Below are positions 34,179-47,800 of a stretch of 64,000 bases of DNA, in pieces (position 1 is the first letter of the stretch; each line of letters begins with the position of its first letter). Source of the DNA: Diadema setosum (Eukaryota > Echinodermata > Echinoidea > Diadematoida > Diadematidae); NCBI RefSeq assembly GCF_964275005.1, contig NC_092699.1, positions 24,046,481-24,110,480 on the forward strand, in the 5' to 3' direction. The notes beneath the pieces are model-generated. The model worked only from the letters and a program-made list of their open reading frames with translations. It searched no databases and was not told the DNA's origin. A program made the position numbers and the translations under genes.

Positions 34179-37100
34179 CTGTTTCAAGTATTAGGGGAAA
34201 AATAACAATAATGAGATGCACACTTTAAAGGGGCATTCCAGACGATATTCATAATTTCATATCATGTAGTACACAAATCAACAGCTCCGCGTATATATTT
34301 GTGGAATTAATTGTGGTCCTTGACCAGAGAAACCAATGCTCTGAAAAATCTTACACAAATTACACTGAACAGTGCTGATGACACAAGAGCCTCACATATA
34401 TGTCAGAAATGTAGCAGTGTAATTCTATTATACACAATACCGCTTGCTTAACAAGTTCACCTGTGTAAAATATATGCATGCCTTCTTTTGTTTTGCTTCC
34501 TTGAGCCCCAACTCATACACTCTTACGGCGAGGCTGCCATGTGATGTCATCATCCTTGTTCGTTGTAATTTGTTATCAATTTATTTTTGAAAGCATTCTT
34601 ATTCCTCATCCCAATCACTATAAATTCTGAAACTCTGTACTGACTACTCAGTGTAATTACTTTATAGTTGTTCAAATGTAAAAGTCTGAAAATTAATTCG
34701 GAGATCTCTTTTAAACCAGTGTACTAGTGAACTGGATCATAGCAAGATAATGACAAAAAGAGCTGAGGTCGTCTCACTTTCTACGGATATTATTTTTTTC
34801 CGCTCCCTGGCAACGGGTGTTACTTTCGAATTCATCCTACATGACCTTTCTTTCCTGTCATTACGTTCCGAACATTTCGATACCACATTTATTGCGGTTG
34901 TCGGATATAGGTCCACCTCTTCGGAAATCAGGTCACGATCACCGAATACATGGAGTTCGTGAAAACATGCATACCAGTTGTTGAGTTGCTCCTGTATTAT
35001 TTCAAGGCACTATGGATTTCCATCAATTATACAACTATGGCCATCCAGTCATAGCTTAATGTACTTTTGTGATAAGTTTCTTAGTATTACTCGGTATAAA
35101 GTAATGTTCATATTTTCTTCTTGCGGAAATACAACCACTCAATCAATGAATTAATCTATTCATTCTGTCACTGACATATATTATTTGATGTCATCATTAT
35201 TGATCTGTATGCCTACAGCACACTAAAACAGGGGATACCAAAGTAAAGAAATACATATAAAAACATAAAGAGCAAAGAATAGTGCTGTATATACACAAAA
35301 ATATATATTGAAAACAACTTTAAGAATGTAACGGCTGCTATTTGCCAAGTGATTACCGAATCACCAAGCCAACGTGCATTGGAGATAATAATATCAATGA
35401 ACATTGTTCGACACACTGCAAAATATGCAAAATAACTCAATGGAATATCATAATAAAAGTATGTATCATAACCTTTCTCATTATACTGTATATGAATGCA
35501 AACACACAAACATAATGGCATCATAATACTCATGTGCAGGGGGATTTGGAGCTGGGATGGTCTTTTTTTCGTGCTGCTAGCTCTCGTGTATTCTCCATGG
35601 GTTGGGTGACATATTCTACACATTTCGAAACGACGAAGAGACGTTTTAAAGGGGCTCTACATGAAGTAATGATAGTATCACAAAAAACAAATCAAGCTTA
35701 ACAGCCTGTCGTCTTCTTCTCTGAGAAACAACAGTTAAAGGAGACCTCCGGATGATTTTCAAATTTTTACATTTGAACATTTATAAATTAGTTATACTGG
35801 GTACAGAGTTTCAGGATTTATAATGATTGGGATGAAAAATAAGAATGTTTTCGAAGTTTATAACAAATTGCAATGAACAAGGATGATGACATGGCAGCCT
35901 CACCATAAGAATGCATGAGATGTGGCTCAAGGAAGCAGCACAAAAGAAGAAGGCATGCATAGATTACACACAGGTGAGCTTGCAAGCATGCGGTATTGTA
36001 ATGGAATGACACTGCTACATTTCTGAGATATGTGAGGCTCCTATGTCATCATCTTTGTTCAGTGTTATTTGTTTAAGGTTTTTGAAAGTACTGTTTCTCT
36101 GCTCAAGAACCACAATAAATTCTACAAATCTATACATGAAGCTGTTGATTTATGTACTACATGATGTGAAATTATGAAAATCGTCCGGAATGCCCCTTTA
36201 ACCCTTTTCCTTGCTCTGAGTTCAAATTGGCACAGAAAAATCCCATAGCATTATACACATGCGCTGTCCACAAAAAGGGTTAAACAAGTGAAGAGCATGT
36301 ACAGGGGTCATGAGGAATAAGGAAGTGATTTCCCTCTCTTTGCAAGATGAGTGAAAATGCAACAATTTTATTGCATTTTGTTTCTAAATGATTTCATGAC
36401 TTTGTGTGGACACTTGATCTTCCTTAAAAAAGAAAAAAAAAGTTCGTATATTTAACCAAAACCAGTTTTAATGTGTTTTCGTTTTAACATTGTATTCTTG
36501 AAAAAAAAAAGTTGCAGAAATAAATTAAAATTGGAATTGAAAGATATCCTCGCATTAGACCCTGTTGCTGGTGCTGCCGTTAGGTAGAGCAAAATATTCA
36601 GCGTCAGGCTGGGATGATCCAATACTTCGTATTGGTCCTTGTGTGCAGGTTGTTCTCAAAATAATGGCATACTCGGGTAGATAAAGTTGAGGTCAGTGTT
36701 GTTCGTCGTCTGCTGAACCGTGTTCCACTAGCCGTGTTGAACGCGGGAATTATGAAAGTGGTCATTTCAAGTTGTGTGTTTGTGTTGGCGTATTGAGGTA
36801 AGCCCTTTTTCTGAAAAATTCATCTGGAAACTTTTCCTGCAACCACATGAAAAGTTGAGGAGCCTTAGGCTATTCTCTTTTTTTTTTTGTTGAATATACG
36901 CCAGGACTAAATTGAAAATATATGTCATTATTTTGATTTGTCTGGTATGAACCACATACTGTTTGCACCACGTCGTACTTGATATAATTGGGACAGGATC
37001 ACCATATTTCGGTCAGGCAATTCCAGCCTGACCCCCACCCCCCCCCCCCCCACTCAGTGCTGAGAACGACAAAGCAATATACTGTATATTGGCTGATCGA

Positions 37101-40100
37101 TAACAATTATCGGTATCGCTTAAGGTAATCGACCGATGGGTGTCAGAGCTCGATTTAAGACAGTTTACTTTTTGGGAAAGGCATTACCAGCATGATTTAA
37201 CTCCATATCACTCGCCGTGTTCAATAATATCAATTAACCATGTACACAAGAAGTTTTAAGGTCTTTTTTATTTGGGTGAGGGGGGGGGGGGGAGGTCCCT
37301 GTCCATCAAGTGATTGAGCAACATGACGACACGGTACGTGGCTCAGATGCCTTTCATGCTATAACTGAACCCGCGTGTACCCAACAGATCTCGGGGACAC
37401 CCGCTAGTTTACCACGGACTGTGCGAGGGACAGATTTCTGAACAGTCACGCTGCATTGCATCCCAGAATTTACCGTTCGGGTAATCTCGGGTGAAATTTG
37501 CCAAGCATGAAAGGGGCATCAGTTGTGATGAATCTCACCTATACAGCTGATAGGCCAGGGTGAAGGAGCTGAAGCTGATGATGCTGAAAGGGCCGAAGAT
37601 CATAGGGTAGACGATGACGCCGATGAAGAGCTCGTGGTCGCCCTTGTAGGAGAAGGTGATGAGGGTGAGGGCGATGCCAACCTGCTGGAGGCCAGTCTCG
37701 AAGGCGATGGTGCGGCTCTGCTTGTGGGGCTGGCGGCAGAGGCGGGCGAAGATGTAGCCCAGCGCCCAGCCAGTCCACATGTGGGCCAGGGGAGCGAAGA
37801 AGAGTTTCCACGACGACGAGAAGATGGCCGGGTTGATGAGGATGGTGAGCACCACGCTGGTAGCTATCCCCATCATGCCGATGGCGCCGAACGGCTGTAT
37901 TAGGAGGTAAAAAAAAAGCCTCTCTGAAAACAGGAGACCCCCAGATGATTTTCAAATTTTTACATTTGAACAACTATGAATTAGTTATACTGAGGACAGA
38001 GTTTCAGCATTTATGATAATTGGGATGAAGAATAAGAATATTTTCACAATTTATAACAAATTGCAATGAACGAGGATGATGACATGGCAGGGTCACCAAT
38101 AACAACGCACGAGTTGGGGCTCAAGGAAGGAAGCAGCACAAAATAAGAAGGCATACACTGGTGAACTCGCGAGCAAGCGGTATTGTAATGGAATTACACC
38201 GCTACACTTCTGAAATATGTGAGCCTCGTTCGGTGTAATTTGTTGAAGGTTTTTCAAAGTATTGTTTCTCTGCTCAATAACCACGATAAATTCCACAAAT
38301 CTATACATGGAGTTGTTGAATTATGTACTACATAATGTGAAATTATGAAAATCGTTTATGATGCCCCTTTAATGCCAGGCACTCCAACTGGTGGTCCACA
38401 AACCCAAGAGCTTTGACAATCGCAAGACTGCAAGGTCCTTTGTTTCATATAAGGCCAAATAACATATATTAGTGTGACTTTAAAGTTGGCCATTGATATT
38501 AGGTCCTATATTCCAAGAATAAGATATTGTTATTACTATCTCATTGTTTTTGTTGTTATTATTGTTTACTTTGCTAGAGAGATTGAAACCGTGATTGAAA
38601 TTGCTACTTTCTGCACAGATCTACCTTTTAAAACATTTTTCATTTACTGGGGTCAAATTAATGAATTAGAAATTGACAGAAACATTTCTCTCCTGTCATT
38701 CTTCCTTTTTTTTTTCTAATTTGAATTCTCTATTAAGGAATAACATGTTGTGAAATTATTTGCACACTGATATGAAAGACACACACTCGTGCATGCACAA
38801 AAACAAGAGCGAATGAACTAACAAACAGCACAACGCACTGAATGGTACATGAGACTCAGCGATGTCTCGCGTTTCCCATTTGATATTACCGTTCCGATCC
38901 TCTTCGCCCATTCCTTGGACTTCCATCGGATGAGCATGCCGACGATGACGGGTCCGACGAGGGAGGCGAGAGCGATGAGGATGTTCTTGTACGGAATCAC
39001 CGCGCCATCACTCGTCCATCGTCGTCCGTAGATGAAGAGGTTTAGCGGCATGGAGCCGAACGTGACCACGGTGGATATCGTAGTCATGACAACACTATAA
39101 ATCAAGAACCACGAAGACAAACAAACAAACAAACCAAACGTTGGCACGCAGTGGGAAATAATATATTTAGGATACATGCAACTCATTCACTGCCAAACGA
39201 ACAAAAATATACACCATGGTGATTATTAACTCTAGCACACACATAAAAGGCCTAATTAGGTTTCAGCATTCTTGGAGTCAGTGTTTGGTAAAACAAAAAC
39301 AAAAACAAACAAACAAACAAACAAACAAAATTAGACTTTGATGTCACGCGTTATAAACCAGAGTGTTGCAAATTCAACTTCCACGCATTCTTACAGACTA
39401 CTATGCCTGAGAACATTGCAAACGTGAGGTGGGTGGAGGTGAGAGAGCTTTGCGCGCTTCCATAGGAACGAAGGGTCCATTCGTATGTTCCATCGCACTG
39501 GCAAAAATGCCAAGTATATAGAACATTATATAGATGATGACTGGCGGGGGAGGGAACATACCGAATGTTCAACCCGAAGGAATTGAAAGGCTATTGAGGG
39601 ACTTATAGCCTCCCGAAAGAGCATTTTAAACCCTGGGGTGGAACGTTTGGTACATGTTCCAGACATCAAAAGTCATCATCTGATACTGTATATTATGTGG
39701 GTTAGTCAAATACGTCAAGTACGTCAACGTCATCCACCAGCACAACGCATGCACTCGCTCGCGTGTTGCAGAGCCAAATTCACTGTGCCCGCACGGTCCT
39801 AGGCCTTCCGTCACTGGTTACGTGAAAATGTTTTCCCATGGGAGAACATTACAAAAATGGTTCGCCCATGGGCGAACATAACGAATGTGCCCTCTGCCCC
39901 TCATCACGTGACTGTGTTTAGCCAATCACTAACCGGTATTTGACTAACCCATTTAAAAGTATATTTTAAATTCCCAACCAAGATTTCCATTCACGTCACT
40001 CCGTCACTCTGATTACTAGTATACCTCACTTCTGACCTTTCACCTACTACGTATGTCCTGTATCATCAACCATTCATTCTTCTGACAAATTAATACCCCG

Positions 40101-41785
40101 CAGCAGAACGGTAACCAAAATACCTCCATCTAAACATCTAATTTCTATATAGCGGCATTCCATCGCGAAGCAAACATTCATATAATGCGGCAATAGTCAC
40201 CTTACGTGTGTGTAACAAAGAATTGACGGAGAAGTATTTAAAAGACTGGAGGAGATAATATTATATTATATCTATAAGTGAATAGGCAGATAGAGGAAAA
40301 TTTGAATACATTTCAGTGAAAAAAAAAATGATTTCATCATACCTGCAAGAATTCGTAGAGTATAATCGCTCATGAATTTACAAGGATCACGCACAGTATC
40401 GGGGGGGGGGGGGATGGTCTTTTGGGGGGTTATTTGGGGGTTGACCGCGCAAATCTATTCATCTCACTTTGAGAAGAATGCTTTGAATGAAATACATGTC
40501 AGACCCTGTTCTTTTGGCCAGTTTACAAATTAGGAATCCGTTCAAATGAATGGGACGAAGAGATATGTAATACATACACATGCAATAACTATTCACTGAT
40601 ATTATGTTCTATGTGTAATGATTTTGCCCTGTTGCCCTATAGTTTAGTACCTGTGCTGTAGCAACAGAATAATGTATGGGAGAGAGACTCTAGCGTTTCA
40701 ATTATACCTCAAAGTCATAACAGGTATCATGTCACAGAGAAGGGAGTGGGAGTAGCCCTACACTCCAGTCTCAGGAATGTACGAGGTCAGAAGAAATAGA
40801 GAGTCCTTTGTTTTAATGGTCAGTCGAGATTGTGTCGAATTCGGTAGTGAGCCTGTATTGGGAAGAGATTTTTACTCTCCCAGTGAGAGCTTGTTATGAC
40901 ATCGGCCAGATAAGACGCACAAAGTTGGTACTGTGGCTGCTCTCATACAGCCGACTGTCATACCCCCAATACAGGTAAGCTAACATGATTCCTCATTATT
41001 TGCTGATTATAATTTTCACATGATTATGATCATAAATACATTGTATGTGTTAAGAATATTATATATCATGTTTCTGTGTTTTTCTCTTCTTATCCTATGC
41101 TAGTATCTCTCTCTTACTACATGTATGTCCCTATCTCTCCATTTCTCTCTTCACTCTCCATCTCCTTTACACTATTCTAAATTCTCACTTCCACCTTTTC
41201 GCTTCCCTTTTCCTCTCTTGTTTATCTCATTCCTTGAGATCATTGTAAATAGTTAATATGCTTGTTGAAAGTAATAATGTAGGAGTAAGGTTAAGGTTAT
41301 ACTTCACGAGATGGAGGTACTACCATGGGTTGGTTGTGTACCGTATGGACATAAAGCCAACATTTGGCGTCCTGATTGTTGGTATAATAATATTGTTCAC
41401 ATAATGATGTGTAATTCCCAACAGACTCCTTGATTAATGTAGTTGCATATAGTTAGCATCATTGTAATTCTTCATTTGATTGATTTGAATAGTTTTTATC
41501 TGATTGTCATTATGACACTATCAAGCCTGATGGCACAAGAACCATCATTTCCCAGTGCATCATGTTATGACGTCCTTAGATTATATATTAAGAATTTGTT
41601 TCAGTTTGGTACAAATACTGGAGACCACAGTAGGATTGTCTAGGATCCGCCACATAGGTCATTGTAGAAATTGCAAATGTGACTAAATAGCTGTATGTAA
41701 TGTGGTGTACAGAATGTATGATTTTAATAGTGTTGCCATTTCAGTGCAAGTTGCACATTCCGTGGGTGGTCAGCCACTGCGCACC

Positions 41786-41826
<41 letters not shown>

Positions 41827-44800
41827 TCCTCCTTCTTTCGCTATCGCACTCCGACCTGCTCAAGGTTGAATTTCCTCTTTTTCTACTCTCCTCTCTTTTT
41901 GGTAGCAGGCTGACCACCTCTCTGTTTATGTTGTATATTATTTGAAAGAAATCACTTTTCCTCCCAGTATTTGAGACTTGGGAAAGGAAGTGAGAACATT
42001 ATACTTGTAAGCAAGTTAAAAGGAAGCTATTTTGTACTGTGTTAGCTGTTTGAAATGCTGTACAGTGAAGACCATGATGTAAATGATAGAAGGAGAGCTT
42101 GTTATGACATCGGCCAGATAAGACGCACAAAGTTGGTACTGTGGCTGCTCTCATACAGCCGACTGTCATACCCCCAATACAGACGATCCTGCCCCTTGCA
42201 TCAGGCCCCCCTTCCAGCTGGTAGTGGACCCCATCTACTGCAATCCCACGCTGAAGGCACACTCTCCGCCTGAGGGAAAGGACGAGCCCTACAAGACCCG
42301 CGATAATCCCCATAATCGACCTTACATTGATTGTAATTAATAACCAGTCCATTGACTTATCTGTAGCTGATAAATTGTTAATTTTAGGATACACCTTGTC
42401 CTGTTTAATATTGAATGCTGTACCAGTTGTTACTTATTGTTAAGCACAATTGAATTGACTGCATCTTTGTTGCATTGTTACTGTCTGTGTTGCACATATT
42501 GTAACCACGTTTATTTGAAGGTTTGATCGATTGATCCTAAACCTAATAAAGTCGGTCATATTCATATTAATTTCCGTTTATCAATGTACTTGTTGTATGA
42601 AGTAAATCTCCTGTTTATAAACTAAACCCGAACTGGGCCAGGTTTTTTTAGAAAAAACCTGTGACAAAAATGGAGGCACTGCCCGGATTGTAATTTTGAA
42701 GAGAAATTTTGTATCATTTTCAAATTTTTTCAGAATTGTTGATAACTTTTTAAAACAGTTATTTAATTTTTTTCGCACCTTATGCTAATAGCACATACAG
42801 AATTGATTTGAAGGGTTAACTTTGATATATTTGTTACTTGTTGTGATACTATGAGATAACTGCAATTTATGTAACCCCAAGTGGACATAGCATATTTTTA
42901 TGTTTAAGTGTGATCATTTCAATAATCACCCTTCATTTAAAGTCAATTGTGCAGTAGTGGCCTACTACTGACAGATGTCAATTTCTATACACTGTTAACT
43001 TAATTTAGTTGTTGTGAACACTTTATAGTTTTGACACAAATTTTCCATAATATTTGAATATTGAAATTTGGGTGCTTTTTTTTTTTTTGGTCAATTCTAT
43101 TTGTTTTTGCTCTGCAATATTTTTGTTCCTGTTGACAAGCTAACAAAGATCTTGCAATCATGTCCCAGCAAGAAGAGAAATCTGATTTCCAAGCTGCCCT
43201 GGCTAAGCTACTTGGAGAACATGGCAAAACCCTTGCCGATTTGTCTTTAGATCCCCCTGTATCCTCCCAGTCAAACCCAGAGGTGACCATACCAAAAGCT
43301 GTCCAAGAGACCATAGTCAAACACGTCGTGAAGTCATCTTCCATCCAGCGAAGGAGACTCAGACTCTTCTCTGGACGTTCCCCTGTGCCAAGTGGGGAGT
43401 TTGATTTCGAAAGTTGGCGGCGTCCTGCCCAACAGCTCGTGGAGGCTAAAGATCTGTCAGACTCCGAAAAGTACAACAGGATTGCTGAATCGCTACTCCC
43501 ACCTGCCAGTGACATCATTTGGGCACTGGGAAAGGATGTTACCGCAGTCCAGTGTCTTGAAGGTCTTGAGAAGGCATACGGGTCGACAACTGATGGGGAT
43601 GAACTCTACTTGAAATTTAGCGAGTGCTACCAGCAGGAGCATGAAACAGCAGCTGAATACCTCCTTCGTCTGCAAAGTCACCTCTCACGAGCCCTTGATG
43701 CCGGCGGAGTTGCCAAAGAACGAGGAGACAATGTTAGAGTGCAACAGTTTTTGAGAGGTTGCCTTTACAATGATCCTCTTCTGGTGGCACTCGACCTCAA
43801 ACGGCGGCCTACACCACCCACTTTCGTTGCCCTACTCCAGGAGATTAGACAGGAGGAGCAGAAGCAGCTTGACAAGGCGGAGCGCCGGAAGGGAGGACAC
43901 ACGGGCAAGAAAAAGGCTCTTTCAGCCGAACAAACTGCAGCCTCCCCTTCTGATGACCGCATTGCTGAGCTGCAGAAACAAGTCATGTCACTCCAACAGC
44001 AGCTGGCAGCAACTACCAACTCATTTTCAAGGGGGCCCCCACGCAATCAAAGAAGAAGGCGGACAATGTTTTGTTACAACTGTGGAGAGGATGGGCACCG
44101 AATGGAACAGTGCAACGGAGAGACGAATGCCGCCCTTGTGCAATCCAAGATGGTGTCGCGAACCCAGTCAGCGGGAAATGGAGGCGGCCATCAGTAACGG
44201 GACGACCGGTGGCCACACGGGGAAAGGAAAGTCCCATAAGACAGAGTGCACCTCTTCACACAGAGTTCCATGAATCTAGGGCCAAGACAGGACCCTCCAA
44301 AGTTCCGCCAAGCTCTCTTGTGGGTAACCAACCCACAGTTGTGGCTTTAGTTGATGGCACCCAGTGTGAATGCCTAGTGGATACTGGCTCCCAGGTGACG
44401 TGTTTGTCGGAAGCGTTCTACAGACAGCATCTGAAGCACCGTCCCTTGGAGCCATTAGAGGATTTGCTGGTTGTGGGTGCGAGCGGTAGCAAGGTACCCT
44501 ACATTGGGTACATAGAGATACATCTGCGGTTTCCCTCCAAAGCAGCCGGCGTGGAAGCAGAGACGACCACTCTCGCACTCGTAACACCCACCAGAAATGG
44601 CCGAGATAGGGCTCCCCTCCTTATCGGCACCAACACCAGTGTTGTGAGACGAATGCTAGACAAGTGCAAGCAGGAGAATGGGACCAATTTCCTCCAGACT
44701 ATGAAGGTTAAGAGCCCCCTTATCTCAGCTTTTCAACACTTGGAATCGTTGAATACTGACCTCACTTTAGATGAGCAAGCCCTGGATGTCCGTCTACCTA

Positions 44801-47800
44801 AGACTACATCAGTGCAGTTGAAAAGTGGAGAGACAAGGATGCTGCCCGCCTCTATTGAATGTTCTCCCCACAATCCAGCTGCAGTCCTCATTGAGAGAGA
44901 AGAGGGCTGTTTCTCCGCAGGAGGTCTGATGATAGGGAGGACCTTCACCAACCTGTCAAGGACATCTGCAAATGCGTGTGAACTAATTGTGACTAATATG
45001 TCTAATCGTGATGTAGAGCTCCCTCCTGGAGCAGTGATAGCAAAGGCATACGCAGCCGACAACTTAACGCCAATGATGACCAGTGATCACCCAGGACCCC
45101 ACCCTCCATCGTGGCATGCCCAGTGCCACACTACAGAGGGCAGTAGGTCCCCACCAAATGATGTCCTGTTCCAGAATCAGATTGAAGGCTCTTCATTACC
45201 TGAGGAAGACAAACAGAGATTAAGCAGCCTACTTCATTCCCATCGAGATGTGTGCTCTACCGATGACCTTGATATTGGATGCACGTCCGCTGTTAAGCAC
45301 CAAATTCGGCTGACCGATGAGACACCGTTTCGTGAGAGTTGCAGGCGTATTCCCCCGGCCGACTATGAAGATACCCGTCGCCACCTTCAGGAGCTGAAGG
45401 ACAAAGGGATTATCCGTGACTCGCAGAGCCCATATGCATCTCCGATTGTATTGGTGAGAAAGAAAAATGGCGACCTCCGGCTCTGCATTGACTATCGGAA
45501 GTTAAATCAGCGGACTATACGAGACCAATACAATATACCCAAGATTGAAGACACCCTGCACACCTTGTCTGGAGCCGCCTGGTTTTCCACTCTGGATCTC
45601 AAATCCGGATACTACCAAGTGGAGATGGACGAGGCAGACAAACAGAAGACTGCCTTTTGGTGTCCCTTGGGGTTCTTCGAGTTCAACAGGATGCCCCAAG
45701 GGATAACAAACGCTCCTGCTACCTTCCAACGCCTGATGGAAAGGTGCATGGGGGAGATGAGCATGACTGATGTACTGGTGTACTTGGATGACCTCTTGGT
45801 CTTTTCTTCTTCATTTGAGGAACACCTCCAACGACTAGACAAGGTCCTGACTAGGCTGAAGGATTTCGGACTGAAGCTGAACCCAGAAAAGTGTTGTTTC
45901 GCCCAGACATCTGTCAAGTGTCTTGGGCATGTGGTATCACAAGACGGGGTTAGCACCGATCCAAGCAAAGTGTCTGCAGTCCAGCAATGGCCACAGCCTA
46001 ACTCCGCCAAGGAACTGAAAACATTCTTGGGCTTTACTGGCTACTATCGACGCTTCATTCCACACTACAGCAGAGTTGCAAAACCCCTCCATGATGTGAT
46101 GAAGTTGTATGAACCAGTCCGGAAACGAGGTAGGAAACCAGGTGGCGGTCAAGAGAAGCCCAGCAGACCCAAACCCACAACACCCTTTGGCAACAATTGG
46201 GGTGTTGAGTGCCAAGTTGCATTTCAGAGGTTGAGAGACCTGCTAACCTCAGCACCCATACTGGCCTTTGCTGATTACTCCGCACCATTCATCCTACACA
46301 CAGACGCTAGTACTTGTGGCATCGGTGCAGCACTCTACCAACGAGTTGATGGCAGAGAAAGACCAATAGCGTACGCCAGCAGGGGACTCTCCAAGAGTGA
46401 GGCCAACTACCCGGCTCACAAGCTAGAATTTCTGGCTGTGAAGTGGGCCGTCACTGAAAAGTTCATAGACTATCTCCATGGTGCCACATTCACCGTAGTG
46501 ACAGATAACAACCCTCTCACCTACGTTCTTTCATCGGCAAAGCTTGATGCCACAAGTCATCGTTGGTTGGCAGCTCTAGCCAACTTTGACTTCACACTCA
46601 AGTATAGGCCTGGCAAGACAAACGCAGACGCAGATGCCTTATCCAGGATGCCGCAAGCTTCTCAGGGGGATGACGAGGAATTCACGAGCACACAAGAGAG
46701 GATCTTCAAACTCAAAGAGCGTCTCAGAGACCCTGGTGATGGTATCTGCTCACCAGAGGCATTCCGAGCAGTCTGTCAGAGTCATGAATTCAGCATTTCT
46801 GGCCAGGACACTGAGGGTGAAGATGCAGAGAATGATGGTGGAGGGTGTGCCCTAGTGGATGTCATTACTGATTCAGAAGGGGCCATTCCTGATGAGTTTG
46901 CTTCAGGTGGTTTAGGAGAAACTGCATTGCCAAGCTTAAGTCCTGCAGACTGGAGAAGGCTGCAGCTAGAAGATGACCCCATCCGCCAAGTTATAGAGTT
47001 GATAGAGAGTGGCACTCCTCTAACAACGAAGATGAGATCAGAGATGGCAGAGGAAGCCAGAGTGATCCTGCGGCATCGTAAAAACCTCCAAATGGACAAC
47101 GGTGTTTTATACAAGGTGAGCGCTGCCCCTCGAGGCAACCGGGCAAGACAACTTGTTCTACCACGTAGCCATCGAGCAGAAGCGTTTCGCCTTCTCCATG
47201 ATGACGTTGGCCACTTAGGACAAGAGAGGACCTTCGACCTCCTTAGATCCAGATTCTACTGGCCGCGTATGGATGCAGAAGTAGAGCACAGATGTCGTAC
47301 TTGCGAGAGGTGTGTGCAACGGAAGCAGAGAGCCCAGAGAGCAGCACCCCTAGTTAATATTACAACGACTGCCCCAATGGAACTAGTATGCATGGATTTC
47401 CTGTCCTTGGAGCCAGACAACAAGAATACTTCCAACATACTAGTCATAACTGATCATTTCACCCGGTATGCGCAAGCATATCCAACCAAAGATCAGACAG
47501 CCAAGACTGTTGCAAGAGTGCTGTGGGAACAATTTTTCATCCATTACGGGTTTCCTGAGAGGCTGCACTCCGACCAGGGGAGAGATTTTGAAGCCAGCCT
47601 TATTTCGGAGCTATGCCAACTGGCTGGCATCCGTAAATCAAGGACGACTCCCTACCATCCTCAGGGGAACGGCCAGGTAGAAAGGTTCAACCAGACCCTT
47701 ATCAACATGCTTGGCACCCTTGAGGACGACAAGAAGCAGCAGTGGCGGCTCTACGTTAGACCCCTAGTGCACGCGTACAATTGCACGAGACACACTTCTA

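Noticed and set aside
37535-37538. SLC10 gene ending at TGA after LYR
   Set aside because: A good phase-2 donor overlaps the site, and a phase-matched tail exon of normal SLC10 character lies at 34031-34178.
41999-42394. 131-codon minus-strand frame in the LTR, repeated at 50865-51260
   Set aside because: It is simply the same LTR sequence twice, antisense to the element, without recognisable domains.
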